A DNA stretch of 64,000 nucleotides from UBA822 sp965249775 (GTDB lineage: Bacteria > Gemmatimonadota > Gemmatimonadetes > Longimicrobiales > Gaopeijiaceae), in the NCBI GenBank assembly GCA_965249775.1, contig OZ252253.1, positions 2,790,001-2,854,000 on the forward strand, given 5' to 3'. The position numbers and the translations under genes are program-made. The notes under the pieces are model-generated. The model was not told the DNA's origin and made no database searches. It was given only the letters and a program-made list of their open reading frames with translations. Positions 16,969 to 25,230 of the stretch are shown piece after piece. The first letter of the stretch is position 1; each line of letters starts with the position of its first letter.

Positions 16969-17391
16969 GTGACTGAGCAAGTGAGCCACGAAAGCCTGAT
17001 GCGTTATCTGGACGGAGAGGCCGCTCCCGAGGAGCGTGCTCGAATCGATGCCGCTCTGGCGGACTCGACCGAGCTCCAGAGAGAGATCGTGATTTTTCGA
17101 ACCATGAAGAGCGACCTGCAGGCCATGACCTTCGGCCTCGCCAGCGATCAGTCCGTATGGGGCGCAGTCCATCGGCGGATCACCCGGCCGCTGGGATGGA
17201 TCATGCTCATCGCCGGATTCGTGACTTGGAGCGTCTACGGATCCTTCCTCTACCTTTCCTCCGCGATCGACGTCTGGGAGAAGCTTGCGACTTCCGCGAT
17301 CGGCCTCGGGATTCTCTTTCTCTTTGGGACTGTCATCTACGAGCGGCGCAAGGAGTGGCGCACCGACCCCTACCGCAACGTCTACCGATGA
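16969..17391 (+). CDS. putative membrane anti-sigma factor
   Basis: The 140-residue product has an N-terminal helical segment HESLMRYLDGEAAPEERARI resembling the anti-sigma (zinc-finger-like HC2) domain but lacking its cysteines. Two transmembrane helices follow (about residues 73-93 and 104-124). It would hold the ECF sigma factor at the membrane until a signal releases it. It starts with GTG at 16969 behind AGGAGG. The preceding gene before IS insertion was the sigma factor, and the following YbjQ gene overlaps by ATGA. Function is inferred from context and the weak domain resemblance. Confidence 0.75.
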   Translation: MTEQVSHESLMRYLDGEAAPEERARIDAALADSTELQREIVIFRTMKSDLQAMTFGLASDQSVWGAVHRRITRPLGWIMLIAGFVTWSVYGSFLYLSSAIDVWEKLATSAIGLGILFLFGTVIYERRKEWRTDPYRNVYR

Positions 17392-17711
17392 TCGTCGTCA
17401 CCACGCCTGAAATCTCGGGCGCGCGTGTGGTGCGTACGCTCGGGCTCGTGAGGGGAAACACGATCCGTGCACGCCACGTGGGAAAGGATATCATGGCGAT
17501 CTTTCGCAATCTGGCCGGAGGCGAGATCCACGAGTATACGAAGATGCTCGCCGAGGCCCGCGAGCAGGCGATCGATCGGCTTGTTGAGGATGCTGAGGGG
17601 TTGGGTGCCAACGCGGTGGTCGGTCTCCGCTTCCAGACGTCCATGATTCAGTCCGGCGCCGCGGAGATGCTCTGTTACGGAACCGCAGTCGTAGTCGAAG
17701 CCGACGGCTGA
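17388..17711 (+). CDS. YbjQ/UPF0145 (heavy-metal-binding-like) family protein
   Basis: The 107-residue protein fits YbjQ-family proteins. It has MIVVTTPEISGARVVRTLGL at the start, then GNTIRARHVGKDIMAIFRNL, the helix EYTKMLAEAREQAIDRLVED and the conserved GANAVVGLRFQTS. The family forms small pentameric-type assemblies of unknown role, sometimes called heavy-metal binding. The ATG overlaps the anti-sigma stop (ATGA), so it is translationally coupled to that gene and probably belongs to the same stress or envelope response unit. Confidence 0.88.
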   Translation: MIVVTTPEISGARVVRTLGLVRGNTIRARHVGKDIMAIFRNLAGGEIHEYTKMLAEAREQAIDRLVEDAEGLGANAVVGLRFQTSMIQSGAAEMLCYGTAVVVEADG

Positions 17712-17727
17712 GCGCGCCGCTCCGACA

Positions 17728-18588
17728 TCAACCTTCCAGCGCCTCACGAGTTGCCCGATAGCCCTCCTCCAAGAAGAAGTGGCGGTTTTCGAACTCGAAC
17801 CCGTGGGCGTCTTTGAAGTCCGGACGTACATAGGTGAGCGGAGGCCCGCTCCAGTTCCGTACGGCCTTCGCTCTCCTGCGGCTTGCCATGATGGCGAACA
17901 CCCTCTGATGAATGGCGACCATGCCGACGTCCACCACGACTCCGGCATCCGCCCGTCCGCCCGCACCCACATCGATTGCAATGATCTTGGTGGCCCCCAT
18001 CTCGGCAGCCTTCTTGAAGGGAAGCATGTCTACGACTCCCCCATCGACCAACAAACGTCCCCCCACGTTGGCGGGTGGAAAAAGGACCGGGAGCGCGGCC
18101 GACGCATATATGGAATCGAGGAGTTCCACTTCCTCATCGCTCCCGTAACCCAACCAGACCGTCTCGCCTGAGGCCAAGTCCACCGCATTGACGATCAGGG
18201 GGATGGTCAGCTCCTGCCAACGCTCAGTCGGGAGAAGGTCCTGGATATACCGCCGGAGCGTGTCGCCCCGGAACACGCTGGGGGACCGAATCCCGTTGAG
18301 CCATACTGCGCGGCGGTTCACCCTCATGATGTCCCGTCGCCGGAACCGTCTGCTGTGCTCTTCCAGCTCCTCGACGGTTCGCCCGCCGGCGACCGCGGCC
18401 CCGATGATCGCCCCGGTACTCGTACCGATGATCCCGGCCACGGGGATCTCGGCCTCTTGGATCGCCTTCCAGGCCCCGACATGCGCGAGCCCCTTGGCCG
18501 CACCACCGCCCAGGATCACCCAGACGCTGGAATCGAGCCCTCGACCCTTCCCGGGAAGCTCGTTAGCGTGTGTCACCGCTCGGACCAT
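17728..18588 (-). CDS. patatin-like phospholipase (RssA-like)
   Basis: A 286-residue serine hydrolase with the patatin Ser-Asp dyad: oxyanion loop GGGAAKGLAHVG, nucleophile Ser57 in GTSTGA and Asp182 in VDGGVVD. It is expected to hydrolyse membrane phospholipids or related esters. No signal peptide is visible, so it is probably cytoplasmic. The ATG ends at 18588. It is divergent from sufC, with 105 bases between the starts that carry a Fur-like box. Confidence 0.9.
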   Translation of the reverse strand: MVRAVTHANELPGKGRGLDSSVWVILGGGAAKGLAHVGAWKAIQEAEIPVAGIIGTSTGAIIGAAVAGGRTVEELEEHSRRFRRRDIMRVNRRAVWLNGIRSPSVFRGDTLRRYIQDLLPTERWQELTIPLIVNAVDLASGETVWLGYGSDEEVELLDSIYASAALPVLFPPANVGGRLLVDGGVVDMLPFKKAAEMGATKIIAIDVGAGGRADAGVVVDVGMVAIHQRVFAIMASRRRAKAVRNWSGPPLTYVRPDFKDAHGFEFENRHFFLEEGYRATREALEG

Positions 18589-18608
18589 GCATAAGACCGT
18601 TCCCTGGC

Positions 18609-18637
18609 TTGACGGTATCTCACCGCCAATCTAGCTT
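18609..18637 (+). promoter_or_regulatory. candidate SUF operon promoter (TTGACG-N17-TAGCTT)
   Basis: TTGACG at 18609-18614 and TAGCTT at 18632-18637 are separated by 17 bases. The predicted start of transcription (about 18644) lies just before the Fur-like palindrome and about 50 bases before the sufC ATG. Confidence 0.5.
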
Positions 18638-18647
18638 TCATCTAAAC

Positions 18648-18660
18648 GAGAATCATTCTC
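18648..18660. promoter_or_regulatory. Fur-box-like palindrome upstream of sufC
   Basis: The sequence GAGAATCATTCTC is a perfect inverted repeat (GAGAA/TTCTC around TCA) and matches the core of classical Fur boxes (GATAATnATTATC-type). It sits 33 bases before the sufC ATG and at the predicted +1 region, where a bound repressor would block transcription. Control by Fur or a related iron regulator is inferred. Confidence 0.65.
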
Positions 18661-18693
18661 AATAAGGCCCTTCACCGCAGCTCTCTCAACCTC

Positions 18694-19542
18694 ATGAGCG
18701 ATACCCCTATCCTTACGATTACTGGCCTTCGTGCCAAGGTTTCGGACGAAGACGTCGACATTCTCACGGGTGTGGACCTAGAGCTTCGACCCGGCGAAAT
18801 CCATGCTATCATGGGACCCAATGGCTCCGGAAAGAGCACGCTCGCCAAGGTGTTGGCGGGCCATCCCGAGTACGAGGTCACGGGCGGTGATGTCGTTTTC
18901 GACGGCGCGTCCATCCTCGATCTGGAGCCCAATGAGCGTGCCCTCGCCGGAATATTCCTGGCGTTTCAGTATCCCACGGAGGTTCCCGGCGTGTCCATCG
19001 CGAATTTCTTGAGGACGGCCATGCAGGCCCGGCTCGAGGATGGTGAGGAAGTGGACCTCTTCGACTTCCAGGACGAGCTCATAGACCGGATGAAGCTGCT
19101 CGACATGGATCCGGCCTTCGCCGAGCGTCCCGTGAACGATGGATTCAGCGGCGGTGAGAAGAAGCGCAACGAGATCCTCCAGATGGCCGTGCTTCGCCCG
19201 TCGCTGGCGCTCATGGACGAGACGGATTCGGGACTGGACATCGACGCTCTCCAGATCGTGGCGCACGGCGTGAACACGCTGCAAAAGGAGAATCCGGAGA
19301 TGGCGATCCTCCTGATCACCCACTACCAGCGCATGCTCAACTACATTGAGCCGGATGCGGTCCACGTGATGGTCGGCGGGCGCCTTGTCCGATCAGGCGG
19401 ACCCGAAGTGGCGATTGCGCTGGAGGAGCAGGGATACGCCGACTGGAAAGAGGAGCAGCAGCAGGAGCAGCAGGAGCAGCAGCAGCAGGAGGGGGAAGAG
19501 CAAGAGGGGGAGCAGCAGGAGCCGGCCTCAGCGGGAGTATAG
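18694..19542 (+). CDS. sufC: Fe-S cluster assembly ATPase SufC, with a Gln/Glu-rich tail
   Basis: SufC is the ABC-type ATPase of the SufBCD scaffold for iron-sulfur cluster assembly. Walker A is GPNGSGKSTLAKVLAG, the family-typical Q-loop is FLAFQYPTEVPG, the signature is FSGGEKKRNEILQM and Walker B is LALMDETDSGLD, followed by LLITHYQRML. The core of about 250 residues is normal. The last 30 or so residues are an unusual low-complexity tail of Gln and Glu (for example EEQQQEQQEQQQQEGEE) encoded by GAG/CAG repeats. The gene is first in the SUF operon behind the Fur-like box. Confidence 0.95.
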   Translation: MSDTPILTITGLRAKVSDEDVDILTGVDLELRPGEIHAIMGPNGSGKSTLAKVLAGHPEYEVTGGDVVFDGASILDLEPNERALAGIFLAFQYPTEVPGVSIANFLRTAMQARLEDGEEVDLFDFQDELIDRMKLLDMDPAFAERPVNDGFSGGEKKRNEILQMAVLRPSLALMDETDSGLDIDALQIVAHGVNTLQKENPEMAILLITHYQRMLNYIEPDAVHVMVGGRLVRSGGPEVAIALEEQGYADWKEEQQQEQQEQQQQEGEEQEGEQQEPASAGV

Positions 19543-19548
19543 AGGACC

Positions 19549-20964
19549 ATGCCAAAAAATGAACTAGTCGAAGGACTCGGTCTCGACGAATACCAATACG
19601 GATTCATCGATGATGAGGCGCACGTCTACCGGACCAGGCCCGGCCTGAGCGAGGAAGTGGTCCGGCAGATTTCCAAGCACAAGGAGGAGCCCGAGTGGAT
19701 GCTCGAGTTTCGTCTGAAGGCGCTGAAGATCTACGAGTCGAAGCCGATGCCGACTTGGGGCGGGGACCTCTCGGATCTCGAGGCGACGCTCGATGAGATC
19801 TATTTCTATGTGAAGCCACAGGACCAGATGGAGCGCTCCTGGGACGACGTCCCGGACAACATCAAGACCACGTTCGAGCGCTTGGGCATCCCAGAGGCGG
19901 AGCAGAAGGCCCTGGCCGGCGTCGGCGCGCAATACGAGTCCGAGATGGTGTACCACTCCCTCAAGGAGGAGTGGGCCTCGAAGGGCGTGATCTTCGATTC
20001 CATCGAGGACGGGCTCAAGAACCACCCCGAGCTCTTCCGGGAGCACTTCGCCACGGTCATTCCCGCTGCGGACAACAAGTTCGCGGCGCTCAACTCGGCC
20101 GTCTGGTCCGGGGGATCGTTCGTCTACATTCCGAAAGGGGTCGAGCTCGAGACCCCCCTCCAGGCGTACTTCCGGGTCAACCAGGAGCGCATGGGGCAGT
20201 TCGAACGCACGCTGATCATCATGGACGAAGGCGCTCAGGCTCACTACATCGAGGGATGCACAGCGCCGGTCTACTCCACCGACTCGTTTCACTCGGGTGT
20301 GATCGAGATCATCCTGAAAAAGGACGCGCGATTCCGGTACACGACCATTCAGAACTGGTCGAACAACATGTACAACCTCGTGACGCAACGGGCCGTGGTG
20401 AACGAAAACGCAACCATGGAGTGGCTGGACGGCAACCTCGGGTCCAAGCTCACCATGAAGTACCCTTCGTGCTACCTGGTGGGTGAAGGGGCACACGGAG
20501 ACATCATGTCCATCGCTTATGCGAGCGACGGACAACACCAGGACACGGGGGGCAAAGTCGTTCACGTGGCCCCGAACACGACATCCTCGATCACCTCGAA
20601 ATCGATCTCCAGAGGCCGTGGCCGGTCGTCGTACCGCGGCCTCTGCAAGGTGTACGAGGGTGCGGTCAACGCGCGGTCCAACGTCGAGTGTGACGCGCTT
20701 CTCATCAATTCTACGTCTCGCACGGATACCTATCCGTATATCGAGATCGAAGAGAAGAACGCCTCGGTCGGGCACGAGGCGACCGTCTCCAAGGTCGGCG
20801 ACGCTCAGCTCTTCTACCTCATGAGCCGCGGGCTGACGCAGGAGGAGGCCATGGCGCTCATCGTGCGTGGATTCATCGAGCCGATCGCCAAGGAGCTTCC
20901 GCTCGAGTACGCCGTCGAGCTCAACCGGCTCATCGAACTCGAGATGGAGGGATCGGTCGGCTGA
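19549..20964 (+). CDS. sufB: Fe-S cluster assembly protein SufB
   Basis: SufB (471 residues) is the scaffold subunit on which the SufBCD complex assembles the cluster. The family pattern is clear, including SGGSFVYIPKGVELETPLQA, EGCTAPVYSTDSFHSGVIEI, NWSNNMYNLVTQRA, the central beta-helix and the C-terminal FYLMSRGLTQEEAMALIVRG. Length is typical. ATG at 19549 follows the sufC stop by 6 bases, and the stop overlaps the sufD ATG (TGATG). Confidence 0.97.
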   Translation: MPKNELVEGLGLDEYQYGFIDDEAHVYRTRPGLSEEVVRQISKHKEEPEWMLEFRLKALKIYESKPMPTWGGDLSDLEATLDEIYFYVKPQDQMERSWDDVPDNIKTTFERLGIPEAEQKALAGVGAQYESEMVYHSLKEEWASKGVIFDSIEDGLKNHPELFREHFATVIPAADNKFAALNSAVWSGGSFVYIPKGVELETPLQAYFRVNQERMGQFERTLIIMDEGAQAHYIEGCTAPVYSTDSFHSGVIEIILKKDARFRYTTIQNWSNNMYNLVTQRAVVNENATMEWLDGNLGSKLTMKYPSCYLVGEGAHGDIMSIAYASDGQHQDTGGKVVHVAPNTTSSITSKSISRGRGRSSYRGLCKVYEGAVNARSNVECDALLINSTSRTDTYPYIEIEEKNASVGHEATVSKVGDAQLFYLMSRGLTQEEAMALIVRGFIEPIAKELPLEYAVELNRLIELEMEGSVG

Positions 20965-22334
20965 TGTCCAAGTCGCCCCGAGCCGCGGAGGCGCCTGTTG
21001 CGGAGGAGGGGGAGCCCAGTTCCTTGGACGCGAGTGCGATCGAGAAGGTCAGCCAGGGTGCCCCGTCGTGGTTGATTGAGCGCAGACGACACGCGTGGTC
21101 GGTGTTCGAAGACACTCCGCTTCCGAGCACGCGCTCGGAGGAGTGGCGGTACACCGACGTCTCTCGGGTGCTGGATCTCGCCGACCTCCGGCTCGCGACC
21201 GATCCCGTGACCGATGGAGCGCTGGCCGGGAACGGCTCCCGCCCCGCCGGGCTCGCGGCCACCATGGACGAGGACCTCGCCGCCTCGGGTCACGCGGTCC
21301 TGATCGACGGCTCCGTGGTCCAGGTCGACCTCGATCCCGCGCTCGAAGAGCAGGGCGTCATCTTGACCTCGTTGCGGTCCGCCGTGCGCGAGCACGGAGA
21401 TCTTCTCGAGGAATTGCTCGCCACCGAAGTCGTGCCGCCCGAGGAGGGCAAGTTCCAGGCCCTCAACGCAGCGCTCTGGACGGACGGTGTGCTCCTCTAC
21501 GTCCCCGAGAACGTGTCGCTCGACCTGCCGGTCCGCACCACGCGCTGGCTCTCGGACGGCGCTTCGGCGGTCTTTGCGCGAACGTTGATCGTGGCCGAAC
21601 CGGGAAGCCAGGTCTCTTACGTGGAGGAGCTGCTCTCCGACGACTTCGACCAGCGAACGCTCGCTTCTTCCGCCGTGGAGGTCATCGCGCGCGACGGAGC
21701 CCGGGTTCAATACGTCTCCATTCAGCGACTCGGCCGGGGCGTATTCTGTCAGTCGGCACAACGGACGCTGGCCCATCGGGACTCCAGGCTCGACACGCTT
21801 AATGTGAGCCTCGGCGCCTCGGTCACCCGCCTTGACCTCAACGCTCGGCTGTTGGGACCTGGCGCGCACAGCGACATGCTCGGCCTCTATTTCGGGGACG
21901 AGGATCAGCACTTCGACCACAACACCAGCCAGGACCACGTGGCCCCCGACACCGGAAGCGACCTTCTCTACAAGGGCGCGCTCGACGACCGTGCTCAGGC
22001 GGCGTTCCGGGGGATCATTCGTGTACATCCCGACGCTCAGCGGACCGACGCGTACCAGACCAATCGGAACCTGCTGCTTTCAGACGAGTCCCGAGCCAAC
22101 TCCCTCCCCAACCTCGAGATCGAGGCCGACGACGTGAGGTGCTCGCACGGTGCCACGGTTGGCCAACTCGATTCGGAGATGCTCTTCTATCTTCTGAGCC
22201 GAGGATTGAGCCGGGAGCAAGCAGAGCGTTTGGTCGTCTTGGGCTTTCTCGGAGACGTCATGGCCCGGCTTCCGCTCGGCGGTGTCGTCGAGAAGGTGAC
22301 ACGCGCAATCGAGCGGAAGCTGGAGCATGTATAG
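20964..22334 (+). CDS. sufD: Fe-S cluster assembly protein SufD
   Basis: SufD (456 residues) pairs with SufB. It contains the beta-helix core (WTDGVLLYVPENVSLDLPVR, NTSQDHVAPDTGSDLLYKGA) and the C-terminal signature CSHGATVGQLDSEMLFYLLS with RGLSREQAERLVVLGFLGDV. Start ATG overlaps the sufB stop, so the two are coupled. A truncated copy of the double-hairpin repeat begins just after its stop and separates it from the Rieske gene. Confidence 0.95.
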   Translation: MSKSPRAAEAPVAEEGEPSSLDASAIEKVSQGAPSWLIERRRHAWSVFEDTPLPSTRSEEWRYTDVSRVLDLADLRLATDPVTDGALAGNGSRPAGLAATMDEDLAASGHAVLIDGSVVQVDLDPALEEQGVILTSLRSAVREHGDLLEELLATEVVPPEEGKFQALNAALWTDGVLLYVPENVSLDLPVRTTRWLSDGASAVFARTLIVAEPGSQVSYVEELLSDDFDQRTLASSAVEVIARDGARVQYVSIQRLGRGVFCQSAQRTLAHRDSRLDTLNVSLGASVTRLDLNARLLGPGAHSDMLGLYFGDEDQHFDHNTSQDHVAPDTGSDLLYKGALDDRAQAAFRGIIRVHPDAQRTDAYQTNRNLLLSDESRANSLPNLEIEADDVRCSHGATVGQLDSEMLFYLLSRGLSREQAERLVVLGFLGDVMARLPLGGVVEKVTRAIERKLEHV

Positions 22335-22341
22335 CAGCCCC

Positions 22342-22476
22342 GGGCGGGAGTGGCGACTCCTCTTCTTCGCATGTGGAAGGGAGAGGGATCGATGGTCCCC
22401 CTCCCTCAACCGTGTTTTTGGAGCCGAACACCGCCCGCCCGGGCTTTGGGGGGCTTGGGCAGGTGGGTAGAGAGCC
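22342..22476 (+). repeat. double-hairpin repeat, truncated copy A
   Basis: This stretch aligns to copies B and C: GGGCGGGAGTGGCGACTCC, then GGGAGAGGGATCGATGGTCC, a jump to CCCTCCCTCA, the GTGTTTTTGGAGCCGAACAC hairpin, the GCCCGGGC-rich segment and GGGGGGCTT. The central core and the right part of hairpin 1 are missing, as is the whole of hairpin 2. It lies between sufD and the Rieske gene. Confidence 0.8.
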
Positions 22477-22511
22477 CTTTCGGAGCGGAAGCTCCGACGG
22501 TGGCAGGTCCG

Positions 22512-22862
22512 ATGGCTAGCGAAAGCTCAGATGGCTCTGCCGAAGAGCAGGGCGACGGGACCTGGGTGAGGGTCGCCGACCTCAGTGACTGCCAGCCAGG
22601 CAGCCTCTTGGACATCGAGGCCGGACAGCAAAGCCTGGTTCTGGCCAACGTCGACGGCGATCTCTACGCCCTCGAGAATCGCTGCTCACATCAGGATTAC
22701 CCGCTCTCCGACGGAGAGTTGGAGGGCGAGCGATTGGAGTGCTTGTACCACGGCGCTAGGTTTGACGTGTGCACTGGCAGGGCCGTCGGGCTTCCGGCCA
22801 TCAAGCCCGTAGAGACCTACGACGTCCGGGTCCGGGGCGACGAGATCTACGTCCAGATCTAG
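22512..22862 (+). CDS. Rieske [2Fe-2S] ferredoxin-type protein
   Basis: This 116-residue protein holds a Rieske cluster: Cys58-x-His60 in NRCSHQDYPL and Cys77-x2-His80 in ECLYHGARFD. It resembles small-subunit nitrite-reductase/biphenyl-dioxygenase-type ferredoxins and probably carries electrons in the cytoplasm. The ATG at 22512 is chosen because the open frame upstream is repeat sequence. It lies inside the SUF operon between sufD and sufS, where a Rieske-type partner is often found, perhaps to serve cluster assembly or as a target. Confidence 0.9.
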   Translation: MASESSDGSAEEQGDGTWVRVADLSDCQPGSLLDIEAGQQSLVLANVDGDLYALENRCSHQDYPLSDGELEGERLECLYHGARFDVCTGRAVGLPAIKPVETYDVRVRGDEIYVQI

Positions 22863-22922
22863 CGTCACAGAAGCTCGCGAGGCCACACCATAGGGCCTGT
22901 TGTAGAAGTGGGGTGAACTGAC

Positions 22923-24179
22923 ATGCCTACCACGTCTTCCCGACTCGATCGGACGGCCTTGAAGGCTCAGTTCCCGACCCTCGCGCAGGAGGTCGGCGGA
23001 CATCCGCTCGTCTACCTGGACAACGCCGCCACCTCACAGAAGCCTCAACGAGTGCTGGACGCCCTGGCGGCGTATTACGAGCACGACAATGCCAACGTGC
23101 ACCGCGGCATCCACGAGCTGAGCCGGAGAGCCACCGTCGCGTACGAAGAGGCTCGTGCGACGCTGGCGAGTTTCATCGGTGCGGCGGACTCGGCCGAGTT
23201 GGTGTGGACTCGCGGCACCACAGAGGCCATCAACCTGGTGGCAGGCAGTTGGGGGCTGGACACGTTGGCTGAGGGCGACGAGATCCTCCTGAGCTCCATG
23301 GAGCACCACTCCAACATCGTCCCGTGGCAGCTGGCGGCCCACCGTACGGGCGCTCGACTTCGGTACATCGAGATGGACGAGCAGGGCCGTCTGGTGCTCG
23401 ACGACCTCCCCGGGCTGCTTACCGATCGCACCCGGTTGGTCGCCCTCTCCCACATCTCGAACGCGTTGGGGACAGTCAATCCGGTTCGTGAGATCGCCGA
23501 ACAGGCCAAACGAGTCGGGGCGTTGGTGCTCATCGACGGCGCCCAAGCGGTCCCCCACCGCCGCGTCGACGTTCAGGAGCTCGGCTGCGACTTCTACGCC
23601 TTCTCGGGACACAAGATGTGTGGACCCACCGGATCGGGCGGGCTGTGGGCCCGCCGCGAGCTCCTGGAGTCCATGCCGCCCTACCACGGGGGGGGCGAGA
23701 TGATTCGCACCGTCGATCGGGAGGAAAGCACCTGGGCCGAGATTCCGCACAAGTTCGAGGCCGGCACACCGAACATCGCGGGAGCCATCGCCCTGGGGAC
23801 CGCTGCGGACTTCCTCGACGAGGTGGGATTCGACGCCATCGCCGAGCATGAAAGAGGTCTGCTCGCCTACGCCCTCGAGCGACTCGACGACTTGGGTGGC
23901 GTCACCGTCTACGGGCCCACCGATCTGGACGAACGCTCCGGCGTCATCTCTTTCACCATGGGTGACGCCCACCCTCACGACATCTCGACGATCCTCGATT
24001 CCAGAGGGATCGCGATCCGCGCAGGCCATCACTGCGCTCAGCTCGTCATGAAGCACTTCGACATCTCGGCCACGGCGCGCGCGAGCTTCTATCTCTACAA
24101 CTCCACAGAAGACGTGGACCGCCTCGTCGAGGGACTCGGGTCCGTACAGGAGATTTTCGGATCGGTGGCGGACGTATGA
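22923..24179 (+). CDS. sufS: cysteine desulfurase SufS
   Basis: SufS (418 residues) is a PLP enzyme that removes sulfur from L-cysteine for cluster assembly. The Schiff-base lysine is Lys231 in FSGHKMCGPTGSG, and the sulfur-accepting Cys371 lies in IAIRAGHHCAQ. NALGTVNPVREIAEQAKRVG and the ADSAELVWTRGTTEAINLVA segment are typical of group II enzymes. ATG at 22923. The stop overlaps the sufU ATG by ATGA. Confidence 0.97.
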   Translation: MPTTSSRLDRTALKAQFPTLAQEVGGHPLVYLDNAATSQKPQRVLDALAAYYEHDNANVHRGIHELSRRATVAYEEARATLASFIGAADSAELVWTRGTTEAINLVAGSWGLDTLAEGDEILLSSMEHHSNIVPWQLAAHRTGARLRYIEMDEQGRLVLDDLPGLLTDRTRLVALSHISNALGTVNPVREIAEQAKRVGALVLIDGAQAVPHRRVDVQELGCDFYAFSGHKMCGPTGSGGLWARRELLESMPPYHGGGEMIRTVDREESTWAEIPHKFEAGTPNIAGAIALGTAADFLDEVGFDAIAEHERGLLAYALERLDDLGGVTVYGPTDLDERSGVISFTMGDAHPHDISTILDSRGIAIRAGHHCAQLVMKHFDISATARASFYLYNSTEDVDRLVEGLGSVQEIFGSVADV

Positions 24180-24673
24180 CGGAAGCCCCCTTAACCTCTC
24201 TGTACCAAGAGCTCATCCTGGAGCACTACCGCAACCCGCGGAACAAGGGAGAAGTGGCCGACCACACCGTGGAGGCCCGCGTGACCAATCCGGTGTGCGG
24301 CGACGAGGTCACGGTTCAGATCCGCCTCGACGGGGACCGGATCGAGGAGATCGCCTTCGACGGCCACGGGTGTTCCATCTCGCAGGCCTCGGTGTCTATG
24401 ATGACCACCCTGGTCAAGGGGACGGAGCGGAACGAGGCGATTCGTTTAGCGGAGGTCTTCACTGATATGATGCACGGCAGTGAGGACGCCTCGTCCGATC
24501 GGTCCCTCGGGGACCTGCGTGCGTTACAAGGCGTCTCGCAGTTTCCCGTGCGGATCCGGTGCGCGCTTCTCGCCTTCGACGCGCTCCGCAATGCGCTCGG
24601 TGTCGGGCCAAAGGCTGATCCCAGCGGGGGAACAGCTCGCAACGACAGATCCGAAAGAGAGACCAGACACTGA
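24176..24673 (+). CDS. sufU: SUF system sulfur-transfer protein SufU
   Basis: SufU (165 residues) accepts sulfur from SufS via a zinc-bound site. Cys41 in NPVCGDEV, Cys66 in GHGCSISQAS and Cys129 in IRCALLAFDAL match the conserved set, and the insertion between them (about residues 100-124) distinguishes SufU from IscU. Length is normal. The gene overlaps sufS upstream and the ogt gene downstream (TGATG). Confidence 0.93.
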   Translation: MTEAPLTSLYQELILEHYRNPRNKGEVADHTVEARVTNPVCGDEVTVQIRLDGDRIEEIAFDGHGCSISQASVSMMTTLVKGTERNEAIRLAEVFTDMMHGSEDASSDRSLGDLRALQGVSQFPVRIRCALLAFDALRNALGVGPKADPSGGTARNDRSERETRH

Positions 24674-25230
24674 TGCCTGAGCATGAGAGCGCTTCCGCGG
24701 TCTACTCGGGTCTCTTGCGCGACACGCCTGCCGGAAACATTGCGGTCTGGGTCACCCGCAACGGGGTTCGGCGGATCGGGGCCGTTACACCCGAGATGAT
24801 CGAGGAAGGTCACTGGGATGCGGACGGACACCCCACGCTCCGGGTCGCCCTGCACCAACTCGACCAGTATTTCGACCGGAAGAGAAAGCGCTTTCATCTT
24901 CGGCTCGACTTCTCCGGAGCCACCCAGTTTCAGAGGCGCATCTTCGACCGGCTCACGGAAATTCCGTACGGCCGAATCGTGTCGTACGGGGACATCGCCG
25001 ATGAGATGGGCGTGGCGGGCGCCGCGCGGGCCGTCGGCCAGGCCGTGGGGGCCAACCCCCTTCCGATCGTCGTTCCGTGCCATCGCGTCGTTCGAAGCGA
25101 CGGAAAGCTCGGGGGCTACTCCGGAGGGCTCCGCCGCAAGGTGGCTTTGCTTGCCATCGAGGGCATCGATGTCGACGGGTATCAGCCGGGAAGCCGCGTT
25201 CAACCGGAGTTGCTAAGGCTTCCGCTGTAG
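24673..25230 (+). CDS. ogt: methylated-DNA--[protein]-cysteine S-methyltransferase (Ogt/MGMT)
   Basis: This 185-residue suicide enzyme removes alkyl groups from O6-alkylguanine onto its own cysteine. The active site is Cys136 in VVPCHRVV, and the helix-turn-helix region GRIVSYGDIADEMG precedes it. FDRLTEIPYG and KLGGYSGGLRRK are further signature segments. The ATG overlaps the sufU stop, so a DNA-repair gene is the last gene of the SUF operon. Copy B of the hairpin repeat begins directly after its stop. Confidence 0.93.
   Translation: MPEHESASAVYSGLLRDTPAGNIAVWVTRNGVRRIGAVTPEMIEEGHWDADGHPTLRVALHQLDQYFDRKRKRFHLRLDFSGATQFQRRIFDRLTEIPYGRIVSYGDIADEMGVAGAARAVGQAVGANPLPIVVPCHRVVRSDGKLGGYSGGLRRKVALLAIEGIDVDGYQPGSRVQPELLRLPL

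Noticed and set aside
19564..20775. Long minus-strand frame of 403 codons
   Set aside because: It is antisense to sufB and arises from GC-rich codon bias; no family features.
24316..25203. Minus-strand frame of 295 codons
   Set aside because: It is antisense to sufU and ogt, both of which are clear by motif.
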